Below, piece after piece: positions 27,901 through 36,203 of a stretch of DNA of 64,000 nt. A program made the translations under genes and the position numbers. Origin of the DNA: Leadbetterella sp040829825 (GTDB lineage Bacteria; Bacteroidota; Bacteroidia; Cytophagales; Spirosomataceae); NCBI RefSeq assembly GCF_040829825.1, contig NZ_JBFOLH010000005.1. One strand, given 5' to 3'. Each line of letters starts with the position of its first letter. Positions within the stretch are counted from its first letter, which is position 1. The notes below the pieces were generated by a model. That model saw only the letters and a list, made by a program, of their open reading frames with translations. It did not search any database and had not been told where the DNA came from.

Positions 27901-28660
27901 TGAAATAACGCATCAGCAGCCGCAAAACCAGGAAAGAAGTTCCCATCAGTAAACCCGCGGTCAGGTAACGGTGCGTATTGGATAAGAGGATAGACCGGGT
28001 ATAAAGAAAATACCATATCAGCAAAATTCCCAGCGTGATCATGATGACGCTGAAAGGCGCCACCGCCAGGCTCAGATGACGCAGGTCTCCCTTAACCTGC
28101 GTATAGAAAACGGCCTTCCCGTCTGCTGACCGTACGGTGAGGGCGCCGGGAAAAGCATCTGCCGAGATTTTTTCAGGTTTTATAAAGAAAACAGATGCAT
28201 TAAAGGGAGGAGCCTTAAAGTTATTTATATAGTTTTCATCGTGCAGCAGGGGAACCACACTTACAATATCATAGTGACTGGTTTTATATGTCACGGGAGT
28301 CCTGACCATCACCGAGGGCTCTTTTTCACTGATGAAGAAATTTTCACCGTTCACCAGCAGTACGTCATTGTACGAAGGGATATGATTGTTGCATGACCAG
28401 TAGATCAGCTTACCGTTGGCAAAAACAAAATAAGGGTAGGAAGCAGGAACACTCAGCCCTTTAAAAGTTACCGCTTTACCGGTACCGGTCAGCATCCGGA
28501 TATGGACATGAGTTTTCCTGACCAGGTTAATCTCACGGCTGTAATTCTTCTGCAAAACAGAAGCATAAGTTTTCTCTTCCTGGTAGTTATGGCCAAATAT
28601 GCCAAATATTAACAGCAAAACGCCCGTAACAAGCACGGCCAGCCTGTTAATGTATTTCAT
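24995..28660 (-). CDS. Large multi-spanning sensor histidine kinase (NtrY-like)
   Basis: A 1221-residue inner-membrane kinase, much longer than usual. It has a first helix at 7-24, an extracytoplasmic domain, a block of about eight helices (roughly 200-470), a second sensor domain, two more helices, a third extracytoplasmic domain, another helix and a HAMP-like linker before the catalytic part. The phospho-accepting His is H1001 in LAHEIRNPLTPM, the P(N)PL type of NtrY/NtrB. The ATPase part has the G1 box DNGTGIP and G2 box GFGLSIS, but the N box reads LTHLIKTGLESV where an Asn is normally required. No response regulator is next to it. The stop codon abuts the MITE-like element. Confidence 0.88.
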   Translation of the reverse strand: MKYINRLAVLVTGVLLLIFGIFGHNYQEEKTYASVLQKNYSREINLVRKTHVHIRMLTGTGKAVTFKGLSVPASYPYFVFANGKLIYWSCNNHIPSYNDVLLVNGENFFISEKEPSVMVRTPVTYKTSHYDIVSVVPLLHDENYINNFKAPPFNASVFFIKPEKISADAFPGALTVRSADGKAVFYTQVKGDLRHLSLAVAPFSVIMITLGILLIWYFLYTRSILLSNTHRYLTAGLLMGTSFLVLRLLMRYFNLPWIFFPNKLIDIFYGNLFIDTLCILIILTKFSLAQYRALLYLNLEGMSSFMRNGLSLLCVLFMFGLGRAVWWLIDHTYQESLIENHYSMSFYLGNVKDTMYVYLFILLGVYFLTTHSIANVYKRLQPEYRKGTFYWAYGTVAGIFLIYALGWGPVVITSSVFLLIVYLLRLPRYFYRLRSFTYVYYIIGAFAYTLILFCVLFQKDTQRSRMEKENFAENYMSGKDRRLERQIHQLSVLLGKSDLFQNLLKGEKTYQETDEVIRQELYNSFLDPFLVTYEVFDSAGIEVAPHKIHGLSTLTHHALGESDPTDYPNLYLTRNSGQTSYYTLIHEIKEEDHKFGTAVFRLYPNRSSNLTLKTLLQMKRVSHNPFTRYYSYGVFDSTGDLVFQYGNYNYRRIFDSVLAGNLGIFEKESMYKGYSHLARKGDGDKIIVVSEKKELYKDILANFSFLFFVSLIGVMGLLIFMGFFNDFRRYQMNLSGKIQLYLNGAFLLPLTIIMVIGAIIIKNMFSDIRNDSILATSLNISEVLNIYGQNFETGKFSRRDLRNNLDNLSRSSSVDINLYDLNGTLFYSSSIPYQNLEKPLYINPVAFAAIKNDGEPVVLLDDFQDKISSKTAFVPVKGSADNLTCIAGLNYMDAQTAVESWTKQIGQTLLIAFLVIFIFLYTFSFVSSKKLTEPLKLIADKIKSVNFNQQNKEIVWDAKDEIGLLTGEYNRMLRKLEESKQALSISEKQSAWRDMAKQLAHEIRNPLTPMMLSVQHLQRLVLSDHPDVKKRTLRLLGSISDQIENITGISMSFSRFAEMPLPAHEEFDMVATVKGVPELEKGTPGVYFTSTEEELWVRGDSRTISRTLTHLIKTGLESVPEGREPRITVAVSKNETSGIIEVRDNGTGIPEDKKEKVFRPTFSEKDEEAGFGLSISRISIEHFGGNIWFDSEEGEGKTFYIQLMLKEGGDHDQPAGDRVIF

Positions 28661-28841
28661 AGCTTTCTTGACTAAATTTTTAGGCTATATTTAAAAGCAC
28701 GTCTAAATATAGGCGATTTATTTCTAATTATCAGTACCGGTTTCCGCTATATCTTCCAATTATTTTCAACAGCTGCAGAAAATAACCGGTTTGCAATCCA
28801 ATCAATCTGAAACGCGAAAAACCAGTAAACTGCAACCGACA

Positions 28842-28861
28842 AAAAAAAGTTCACTTTTTTT
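28842..28861 (-). terminator. Weak A/T hairpin after the TldD-MoxR operon
   Basis: AAAAAAAGT and ACTTTTTTT form a 9-bp stem with a 2-base loop. It lies about 40 bases past the stop of the last operon gene and would give a run of U on the minus-strand RNA. It is low in GC, so only a weak terminator candidate. Confidence 0.35.
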
Positions 28862-28902
28862 CTCCGGGGCTTCTATCTTCTTCCCTTACAGCCCACTGAA
28901 GA

Positions 28903-30519
28903 TCAATACCTGAATTTGGTTTCTATCCAGAGGGCAGCCAGGCAGGTAAGAAAAGCCAGGTACCATGCAGTAGCAGCCAGGGGCTGGCCGCGGGGGGCCG
29001 CCGGGCCTTCGGGTGTATTGGCCTTCAGCCAGGCCTTCCAACGTTCTGCCGCGGCTAAAGGCGGGTCTTCCACATACACTTCTCCTGCAGGGTCCAGGGT
29101 GGTCCAGCCCGTATCTGCAAAGGTATATGTTCCTGATTTTTTTAGCGGGTTAACGGGAGATTCTCCCAGGTAAAGGGTATCGTTAGCGGGTGTCATCCGG
29201 CTTTCAGCGCTGAGCCGGGTAATTTCTACCGGAAGAGCCCTGAAAACGGGCGCCGGCACCCGCACTTTTGTACTGTCTGCATTGCGGAGGGCGGCCATAA
29301 CGGCAGTCCACACTTCACTATAGGTCAGTGTATCACCGCTCAGCCGGGCAGGAAAGGTCTCATTCAGCAAGCTCACGGCCACCAGCCCCCCGTTTTTCTG
29401 GAAGAATACGGGCCATTCGCCTACCTGCCGCTGGTTAGGCCGGGCATTCAGCGTAAAGGGAAAAGCCGTAAGCCCGTTTTTTAAAGGGAGAGACTCAAGG
29501 GCAGAGGTCCGCTGTGCTGAGAAAGCGGCACCCGTGGCCCGGTTGATGCGGGAAAGGGCGTCCGGCACGTTTTCCAGGCCAAAGAAAAGCACGCTTCTCC
29601 CTTCAATGATCGCCTTCTTTACACGTGTATCCGCTGCGTGGGCCGGGGTAGCTATAACCAGGTCGGCAGCCGTTTTTTCCGGAGCCTTGTTGACATAACT
29701 TTCGTACAGGGCCGATTGAGCCACTGGCGTTGAGATTTCAACCCGGTGGCTGCGGGCGCCCAGCCACTCTGCCAGGATACGGCTTTCAAAATCCGGGTTA
29801 TCGATAAGCAGCGCGATGTTCAGCGGCCGGGCCGGCTGAGCATAAAACGGGATGTCCTGCAAAGGCTGCTTTTCCAGTTGAAGCGAAACCGAGTTCCGAC
29901 CCTCTGCAAATACCGGGAACGACAGTTGAAAAGCATTAAATCCTTTTTGCAGTGAAAGGCTGTCGAGGGTTTTCTCCCCGTAAACCAGCCTTATTTTTGC
30001 AGGATCCGTGAGGCTGATCTTGCCGGTAACCGTCTGCCGTTCACCCTGCTGCACCATTCCCTGCCAGTGAATTTCCTGCAGGGTTCCGGGCCTGAAATAC
30101 GGTATCCACTCCACTTCACTCCCGGCCAGGCGGCTTAAGAGCTGCGGTTCGGCCTCCTGGCCCAGGAAGAAAAGCTTATAGGATCCGTACTGCACAAATT
30201 TCTTTTTGAATTCTTTATACGAGATTACCCGTTTGATGCCCCGGGCCATCTGAACCGAGTCTGTCACTTCTGCCGGTATGCCGGCATCACGAACCAGGAG
30301 CGTGCCATCGCCCTGCTGTACCGGCCACACCGGTTGAAGCAGGAACAAAACCGCCAACAGGAAAAGCAGGGTATTCAGCAGGATCTTAACGTTCCGCTGC
30401 CGGGCACTCAGCGACTTCATACGTACCAGCTTCAGGATAACGGCCACGCCCATGGCCAGCAGCAAACCCGAAAGAAGCCGGCCTGTCAGGGGTTCTATGA
30501 AAAGAGAACTGAGTATCAT
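28903..30519 (-). CDS. GATase-like membrane protein, last gene of the MoxR operon
   Basis: A 538-residue membrane protein. The start at 30519 is chosen because it begins MILSSLFIEPLTGRLLSGL and leaves 4 bases after the upstream stop; the longer frame would run 83 bases into that gene. Two N-terminal helices (about 10-30 and 45-65) and a C-terminal helix (TAWYLAFLTCLAALWIETKF) enclose a large extracytoplasmic part. Around residues 225-330 the pattern LNIALLIDNPDFESRILAEWL...DLVIATPAHA resembles the class I glutamine amidotransferase-like domain found in membrane proteins of BatA/DUF58/MoxR operons. No catalytic triad is evident, so it probably has a structural or sensing role. Function unknown. 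Confidence 0.65.
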   Translation of the reverse strand: MILSSLFIEPLTGRLLSGLLLAMGVAVILKLVRMKSLSARQRNVKILLNTLLFLLAVLFLLQPVWPVQQGDGTLLVRDAGIPAEVTDSVQMARGIKRVISYKEFKKKFVQYGSYKLFFLGQEAEPQLLSRLAGSEVEWIPYFRPGTLQEIHWQGMVQQGERQTVTGKISLTDPAKIRLVYGEKTLDSLSLQKGFNAFQLSFPVFAEGRNSVSLQLEKQPLQDIPFYAQPARPLNIALLIDNPDFESRILAEWLGARSHRVEISTPVAQSALYESYVNKAPEKTAADLVIATPAHAADTRVKKAIIEGRSVLFFGLENVPDALSRINRATGAAFSAQRTSALESLPLKNGLTAFPFTLNARPNQRQVGEWPVFFQKNGGLVAVSLLNETFPARLSGDTLTYSEVWTAVMAALRNADSTKVRVPAPVFRALPVEITRLSAESRMTPANDTLYLGESPVNPLKKSGTYTFADTGWTTLDPAGEVYVEDPPLAAAERWKAWLKANTPEGPAAPRGQPLAATAWYLAFLTCLAALWIETKFRY

Positions 30520-30523
30520 TCGC

Positions 30524-32704
30524 TTACAACAGGTTTTTCCAGAATAATTTTTCCAATTGCTTTTCACCAAAGCCCGCAGGCGGCAAGGCACTTTTCTGAA
30601 CGGCACTTATCGTAAACAGTCCTGTTTTCAGGATAGCTTTTTCCTGTGCCGTCAATGCCTGGTCGTTCAACAGCTTCTGAAGCAGGGTCAGCAGCTTCCA
30701 TTTATCAAGACCCGCGTTAACCACAGCAGCACTGATCTGCCGGCTGAGCAGTGCCACGTCCTGCTTCTGTACCGCTGAAAGTGCGTCATCCGACTCCAGG
30801 AAACCAGCCACCTGCCCGGCCAGCCGGCTGACCTGTTCACGGCTCAGCTGCACCTCTGACCGGAAGCCGCGGTTAAATTTTTTCAGCTCTCCTTTCATCC
30901 GCAGCTCTTTTTCTTTGATCGGTGGCGGATCATAGCTGGTTTTGGCTATAAAAACCCGCGCTTTCTGCTGTACTTCTTTCAGCAATTCCAGGGCTTTATT
31001 TTCATACGGAAGCGCTTTTTCCGGCTCGTAAAGCCGCAAATGCAACTCCGACTGCCACATGTTCTCAAGAGCGGTTTTAAGAATACTGCGCGTAGATTGT
31101 TCGTAGAAGGTGTTGGTTTCGGCATCGTCATGCGAATGCACATAGGCCTCCAGGAGCTCGGCAAGCGGATCTTTGCTGCCTTCCAAGGCCGGAGAAGCGG
31201 GTTTTCCATGATCGTGTCCATGATCGTGATCGTGGTCATGATGTTCTTCTTCTTCGCTGTCATGCTTATGAATAAAGCCTTCCAGCGGGTTGTCACTGTC
31301 CGTGTGCCCGTGATCGCCTATAGAGGTTTCATATTCTTCTCCCAGGTATTGTCCGTACCGGATACGGAGGGCTTTCTGGTCAAACCCGATGTCGTTCGAG
31401 ACGGCATTAAACCGGGTCTTTTCCATTTTATTCCGCATGGCGATCAGCTTCTCCGTATCTATGATGATCTGTCGCTGGCTCCTGAAATACTCCGGCAGAA
31501 TATTGACCGCCATGGTAGCCAGCTCGCTTTCATTCAGCGCCGCCGTATCTTTATAGACCAGGAAGTAGGTATCCGATTTACTGAAGTTCGGCTCCGGGGT
31601 TTTGTTGTCTACAGCGGCCCAGTAATAGTACAATTCATCACCGGGAGCAAAATTGAGCGCTTTCAGGTCAATGGTGGCCGATACATTCCGGCTCTTAAAA
31701 GCCGTTTGGCTAACCGGCAGGCGCACTTCCCGGAATTTTACATTTTCGCCCGAACCGCGCGCCACGGTAGCTACCATATACACCTGCTTCACGAGGAAGT
31801 CATCGGATATCCTGGCTGCCACCGGGAGGCTTTCCGGATCTTTCAGGAAATGAAAACGGTACAACTCCCGTGAGGCCGGCTCTATGCGGGGAGCCGCATC
31901 TATCAGGGCTTCCAGCCGGTAATAATCCGACTGGTACACCAGTGAATCTTTCCAATATGCCCGGATGGCGTACAAGCCTGAGGCCGACAGCCGGTCGGTA
32001 TACTCAAAAAATGCGTCCTTCCTGGTGAACGCCAGCTCTTCGCCCCGGCTGTTGTTCAGCGTGACCTTCAGGTTATCTGAGCCGGAGAAGCCAACGCGCC
32101 AACGCAAAACCGTGCCGGCCACAGAAGAAATGTTCAGATCCCGGCTGCTTTTTTCAGGTAATAGGGTATATGCCGGTGGCGTGATCCGTACCTCCGCATT
32201 CCTGAAACCCGGAACAGGCGGCGAAATACGCTCTGTTTCTTCTTTTCCCGCCGGCTGTACAGAAGAAGCCACAGGTTTGTTTTTCCAACCCGGGAAAAAC
32301 GCATATACCCCCCAGGCCAGGAGAAGCGCCGGCACAAACGGCCATACGCCGTCATACCATACCTGCGGGGCCTTCCTGTGCTCCATTTGCCGGCCCAGCC
32401 TTTCCAGCTGAAGCTGTTCGGCCCCGTTGGGCCGGGCTACGTTCAGCAGCTCCAGGCTGTATTCAGCATCTTCTACCCGGTCATGCAGGATCCGGAGGGC
32501 CAGCGGCCGCTTATTTTCAACAGGCTTCAGGAAGAAGGCCCCCGCCAGGAACCCCGTCAGCGCTGCCAGCAGGCTCAGGGCGGGCCGCTGCCCGAGCGCC
32601 TGCACCACAAGACCGGCCGATACACCGGCCAGCAGGCAGCGAATCCATGCCGAAACATGGAGCTGGAACCGGACTGACGATATGATTCGGTTAATATGAT
32701 TCAT
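30524..32704 (-). CDS. DUF4175-like membrane protein with a His/Asp-rich loop
   Basis: A 726-residue protein. The ATG at 32704 overlaps the upstream TGA (ATGA), so translation is probably coupled. Helices at about 15-35 and 37-55, a cytoplasmic segment with EDAEYSLELL, and a third helix near 125-145 place the rest outside the membrane. Ig-like stretches (PPAYTLLPEKSSRDL, ISDDFLVKQVYMV) and long charged helices follow, as in DUF4175-type proteins of MoxR operons. At residues about 478-501 is a His/Asp/Glu-rich loop (SEEEEHHDHDHDHGHDHG) resembling metal-binding loops of zinc or nickel transporters. The link to the operon is firm; the biochemical role is not known. Confidence 0.7.
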   Translation of the reverse strand: MNHINRIISSVRFQLHVSAWIRCLLAGVSAGLVVQALGQRPALSLLAALTGFLAGAFFLKPVENKRPLALRILHDRVEDAEYSLELLNVARPNGAEQLQLERLGRQMEHRKAPQVWYDGVWPFVPALLLAWGVYAFFPGWKNKPVASSVQPAGKEETERISPPVPGFRNAEVRITPPAYTLLPEKSSRDLNISSVAGTVLRWRVGFSGSDNLKVTLNNSRGEELAFTRKDAFFEYTDRLSASGLYAIRAYWKDSLVYQSDYYRLEALIDAAPRIEPASRELYRFHFLKDPESLPVAARISDDFLVKQVYMVATVARGSGENVKFREVRLPVSQTAFKSRNVSATIDLKALNFAPGDELYYYWAAVDNKTPEPNFSKSDTYFLVYKDTAALNESELATMAVNILPEYFRSQRQIIIDTEKLIAMRNKMEKTRFNAVSNDIGFDQKALRIRYGQYLGEEYETSIGDHGHTDSDNPLEGFIHKHDSEEEEHHDHDHDHGHDHGKPASPALEGSKDPLAELLEAYVHSHDDAETNTFYEQSTRSILKTALENMWQSELHLRLYEPEKALPYENKALELLKEVQQKARVFIAKTSYDPPPIKEKELRMKGELKKFNRGFRSEVQLSREQVSRLAGQVAGFLESDDALSAVQKQDVALLSRQISAAVVNAGLDKWKLLTLLQKLLNDQALTAQEKAILKTGLFTISAVQKSALPPAGFGEKQLEKLFWKNLL

Positions 32705-33765
32705 GCGTTTTTCTGTATAGCTAACCACCGTTCCGCACCCAGTGTCAAAACAAAAAGGATAAGAATAACAGCCGGAAACGGCCCGCTGGCCTGTGAAGCC
32801 TGCCTTTCGGCAAATTTATTGCGCAGCTGCTGCGTGCTGAGTGTTTCCGCCGGTGCCTGCGGCATCAGCGCATCCAGGATGATCTCCGGAAGCTCCCCGT
32901 TAAAAACGGCATCGGAGCTTTCGGGGTTTAACAGCTCATTAAACCAGCGCACCGTACGGCCCGTTACCGTCTGTTCCACCGGCAAAGCCGCCGCTCCTGA
33001 AACCAGGTTCACGCGGGCCGACGAGTCGGGCCGGTGGGTAAACGCCAGGTCATATACCCGGCCGGGCTTGCGCTGATCATCTACCTCGAAACGAATTCCG
33101 TACGCTTCTGTAATGGCCCGGAGTGCCGCAGGAATACTCTCTTCCCCGCTTTCCAGCAATACTTTTACAGGCAATTCCCTTTCTTTTATCCCGGTGTTTA
33201 AGCGCTCACCTCCGGGTTGGCCGGAAACCGGTTTGACCGTATGGAGCGTATAAGGTGCCGGCAGGTAAACCTGTGTAAAACGGGTAAAATCATCGGTGCC
33301 GGCCAGGTAGATTTCTGTCTTTCCCGTTATTTTTACCTTGTTGATCCCGGCCTGGAGGTCGGTGTGCTTCCCGTCAGGCAGCGAAGCAAGGTCTGTTACC
33401 GGCTCACCGGTAAACCAGAAACGTTTTTCTCCCCGCTTCCCGGCTTCTTCCAGCTCAAACCGGAAATTTTCCACCACCTCCTTTTTCGGTTGTATCCAGT
33501 GAATTTTCTCCTGTTTATCCGCAACTCTCTTCAGTAAGGGTTCACTTAAGCAAAGCACCAGTAAAATCAGCAGTAGGCAGCGCAAAAGCAGCAAAAGGAG
33601 GTTTTCCAGGCGCATTCCCCTTGATTTTTGCAGCACTACATCGCTCAGCCAGCGGCTGGCCGCCCACGGCAGCTCCTCCCCTCTCTTCTGGTGCCAGAAG
33701 TGGAGAAGAACGGGAAGGCCCACAGCCAGCGCCCCCCAAAGTATGCCGGGGTTCAGGAATTCCAT
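32701..33765 (-). CDS. BatA-domain membrane protein
   Basis: A 354-residue protein. The N-terminal 80 residues form the aerotolerance-regulator BatA domain: helix one (GILWGALAVGLPVLLHFW), a short cytoplasmic stretch with HQKRGEELPWAASRWL, and helix two (LLLLLLRCLLLILLVLCL). A long extracytoplasmic middle and a C-terminal helix (AVILILFVLTLGAERWLA) follow. The von Willebrand MIDAS motif seen in full BatA proteins is absent. Its start overlaps the DUF58 gene by 13 bases, and its stop overlaps the next gene by 4, so it is in the middle of a tightly coupled operon. Confidence 0.8.
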   Translation of the reverse strand: MEFLNPGILWGALAVGLPVLLHFWHQKRGEELPWAASRWLSDVVLQKSRGMRLENLLLLLLRCLLLILLVLCLSEPLLKRVADKQEKIHWIQPKKEVVENFRFELEEAGKRGEKRFWFTGEPVTDLASLPDGKHTDLQAGINKVKITGKTEIYLAGTDDFTRFTQVYLPAPYTLHTVKPVSGQPGGERLNTGIKERELPVKVLLESGEESIPAALRAITEAYGIRFEVDDQRKPGRVYDLAFTHRPDSSARVNLVSGAAALPVEQTVTGRTVRWFNELLNPESSDAVFNGELPEIILDALMPQAPAETLSTQQLRNKFAERQASQASGPFPAVILILFVLTLGAERWLAIQKNA

Positions 33766-34616
33766 GTGCTTATTGTTTTCAGGGCTTCCGAGATGACTCC
33801 GGCCAGCGGCGTGTCGAGCGATGCCCTGACCAGGTGAACGTGAGGAAGCTTCAGCTCTTCTTCCAGCGCAGCCAGGTAGCCTGAAAAAGCCGCCCGGTAT
33901 TCTTTTCGCACACTTTCTGCTTCCATTTCCAATTCTTTGCCCGTTTCGAGATCTTTAAAACGATAAAATCCTTTGAGGTTGAAATCCAGCTCCTCCCGGC
34001 CCAGCACCTGGATGATCAGGATCTGCCGGTACGGTGAAGCCGTTTTGGCTACCAGGTCTGCCCATTCGTTACCGGCCTGCAAAAGATCCGATACCAGGAT
34101 GAGCAGTTCTTTCTGGTTGTGATGAAATTCAGGAAAAGGCCCTTCGCCCTGCTTTCCTTCCGCCACCGCATTTTCAAGGTGGTACAGGATCCGGTAGAAC
34201 GCGTTCTTCCCTTCTTTGACCAACAGCCCGGGCTTTCCTTCCTTTACTGTATAAAAGCTTATGGGGTCATTTTGCCGGTAGGCCATATACGCCAGCGAAG
34301 CCAGCAGCACCTTGCTGTAATCCAGGCGGCTGATCCCCCCTTCGCTATAATTCATGGAGCCTGACAGGTCAAGCACCAGACGGATATGCAGATGACTTTC
34401 CGTGGCCGATTCTTTCACCAGGTACCTGCCTGAGCGGGCATACAATTTCCAGTCCACCCGCCGCAGGTCGTCTCCCGGAAAGTAGGGCCGGTACTGTTCA
34501 AACTCGGTTCCTGTGCCGGTACGCCTGCTCTGGTGAACTCCCAGCAGCAGCCGGTCACTGATCACCCGGGCCGCCAGCTGTAAATTATTCAGCCTGACAA
34601 GTTCAGTGATATCCAT
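33753..34616 (-). CDS. DUF58 (von Willebrand type A-like) protein
   Basis: A 287-residue cytoplasmic protein that in this gene context usually works with MoxR ATPases. The DUF58 signature EFEQYRPYFPGDDLRRVDW is at 38-56. A MIDAS-type DLSGS motif at 83-87 (VLDLSGSMNYSEGG) suggests metal-dependent ligand binding. No membrane helix is seen. It overlaps the moxR gene upstream by 14 bases and the BatA gene downstream by 13. Its likely role is as adaptor between the AAA+ protein and the membrane partners; this is inference from other MoxR-vWA pairs. Confidence 0.9.
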   Translation of the reverse strand: MDITELVRLNNLQLAARVISDRLLLGVHQSRRTGTGTEFEQYRPYFPGDDLRRVDWKLYARSGRYLVKESATESHLHIRLVLDLSGSMNYSEGGISRLDYSKVLLASLAYMAYRQNDPISFYTVKEGKPGLLVKEGKNAFYRILYHLENAVAEGKQGEGPFPEFHHNQKELLILVSDLLQAGNEWADLVAKTASPYRQILIIQVLGREELDFNLKGFYRFKDLETGKELEMEAESVRKEYRAAFSGYLAALEEELKLPHVHLVRASLDTPLAGVISEALKTISTWNS

Positions 34617-35574
34617 GGGTAAGCTCTTCTATCACGCGGTCTGCAGAAATACCTTCCGCCTCTGCTTTGAAGTTCAGCGCTATACGGTGCCGTAACACCG
34701 GGAAAGCCAGCGTCTTTATATCTTCGGGGATCACGGAAAAACGACCGTGCAATACAGCCCGGGCCTTGGAGCACAGCACCAGGGCCTGGCCGGCACGGGG
34801 GCCTGCTCCCCAGTCGCACCACTGCTTAACAAAGGCCGATGGGCTGCTTTCAGGCCGGGTAGAGCGTACCAGGGTATTTACTCTTTCCGCCAGCTCATCG
34901 CTGATATGCACCTGCCGGGTCAGCTCCTGCAGCTCCAGGATATCTTCGCCGGACAGCACACTTTTAAGGTCTGCTTTTTTTACGCCCGTTGTATTCTTGA
35001 GCACCATCAGCTCTTCCTTCTCTGAAGGATACCCCAGCCTGATGTACAAAAGAAAGCGATCAAGCTGAGCCTCAGGCAGCGGGTAGGTACCTGCCTGCTC
35101 AATGGGGTTCTGGGTGGCAATGATAAAAAACGGGGCCGGCAGGTCATGCGTAGTGCCCGAATAGGTCACTTTGTACTCCTGCATGGCCTCCAGGAGAGCC
35201 GACTGGGTTTTGGGAGGCGTACGGTTGATCTCGTCTGCCAGGACAATGTTGGCAAAGACGGGTCCGCGGGTAAACCGGAAAAACTTCCGCCCGGCCTCTT
35301 CTTCCATCACCTCCGTACCGATGATATCACCCGGCATGAGGTCAGGCGTAAACTGGATACGCTTAAACTTCATTTCCAGGGCATCTGACAGGGTTTTCAC
35401 CATCAATGTCTTGGCCAGCCCGGGTACTCCTTCCAGCAGGCAGTGCCCGCCTGCCAGCAAGGCTATCATGATTTCATCAATGGCTTCTTCCTGCCCTACA
35501 ATTACTTTAGCAATTTCTTTCTTTAAATCAGGTAGTTTGGCCACCAGGCCTTTATAATGTTCCAATGTTCTCAA
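34603..35574 (-). CDS. MoxR-family AAA+ ATPase
   Basis: A 323-residue ATPase of the MoxR family, which act as chaperone-like factors that mature or insert cofactors into protein complexes. Walker A GVPGLAKT at 49-56, Walker B IVLADEINR at 110-118, and sensor region FFIIATQNPIEQAGTYPLPEAQLDRF are clear. The start is TTG at 35574 in a TTGA overlap with the TGA of the DUF4159 gene. No ATG lies before the conserved KLPDLKKEIAKVIVGQEE segment, so the TTG is needed. Unlike most MoxR operons, this one is led by two TldD/TldE pairs. Confidence 0.95.
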   Translation of the reverse strand: MRTLEHYKGLVAKLPDLKKEIAKVIVGQEEAIDEIMIALLAGGHCLLEGVPGLAKTLMVKTLSDALEMKFKRIQFTPDLMPGDIIGTEVMEEEAGRKFFRFTRGPVFANIVLADEINRTPPKTQSALLEAMQEYKVTYSGTTHDLPAPFFIIATQNPIEQAGTYPLPEAQLDRFLLYIRLGYPSEKEELMVLKNTTGVKKADLKSVLSGEDILELQELTRQVHISDELAERVNTLVRSTRPESSPSAFVKQWCDWGAGPRAGQALVLCSKARAVLHGRFSVIPEDIKTLAFPVLRHRIALNFKAEAEGISADRVIEELTHGYH

Positions 35575-36185
35575 ACCGTTAATGCATACTTGATGATGTT
35601 GACTCCGAATTTTGTATTGTCTTCCATGAGCCAGCGTTTATTTCTAAAATCGTAATCCCATTCGCATCCGTAATCTTTGTTGCTGTAAAGCACACCTATA
35701 CGCCCGTTCACTTCTATTGCCTTCAGGTAATCGTGCACAAGATCATCACCCCAGCCGTTCAGCTCAAAGCTGGTGGTAGGGGGGCCGTCAAACTCAAAAA
35801 AACAGGTATAGATCGGGTGATCATTCGGTATTTTACGGAGGGCATCCTGACCGAAGGTCCGGGCCATTTCCTGCTCGAATGATTTCGCAAAAAGGCCGTC
35901 AATGTCGTGATTACAGTCATCTACAAATACAAAGCCCCCGTTTTTGACATAGCGCCGGAAATGATCGCGCTCTTCTGCCGAGAACTCTACCAGCTTATGA
36001 CCGCTCAGGTAACAGAACGGACTTTTGAAAATCTCGTTACTACTCAGCTGTACTACCTTTTCCTTCTCGTCTACAGGAATGGTCGTGTACTCTACCAGGG
36101 AATGCAGGAGATTGGAAGGCATGCGCTGATCCGTATCCCAATTGCCTGATGTGTATTGTATTCTGGTAAAAACAAAAGGTTTCAA
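35571..36185 (-). CDS. DUF4159 domain protein
   Basis: A 204-residue protein made up almost entirely of the DUF4159 domain, a Rossmann-like fold related to glutamine amidotransferases that is often found in MoxR/DUF58 operons. Its N-terminus (FVFTRIQYTSGNWDTDQRMPSNLL) and GGFVFVDDCNHDIDG are family-typical. There is no signal peptide or membrane helix, so it is probably cytoplasmic unless the family context misleads. The start codon is TTG at 36185; the first Met within the frame is too far inside the domain. It lies 18 bases after TldE and overlaps moxR by 4. Confidence 0.85.
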   Translation of the reverse strand: MKPFVFTRIQYTSGNWDTDQRMPSNLLHSLVEYTTIPVDEKEKVVQLSSNEIFKSPFCYLSGHKLVEFSAEERDHFRRYVKNGGFVFVDDCNHDIDGLFAKSFEQEMARTFGQDALRKIPNDHPIYTCFFEFDGPPTTSFELNGWGDDLVHDYLKAIEVNGRIGVLYSNKDYGCEWDYDFRNKRWLMEDNTKFGVNIIKYALTV

Positions 36186-36203
36186 AAGTCCGTACTATTT
36201 ACT

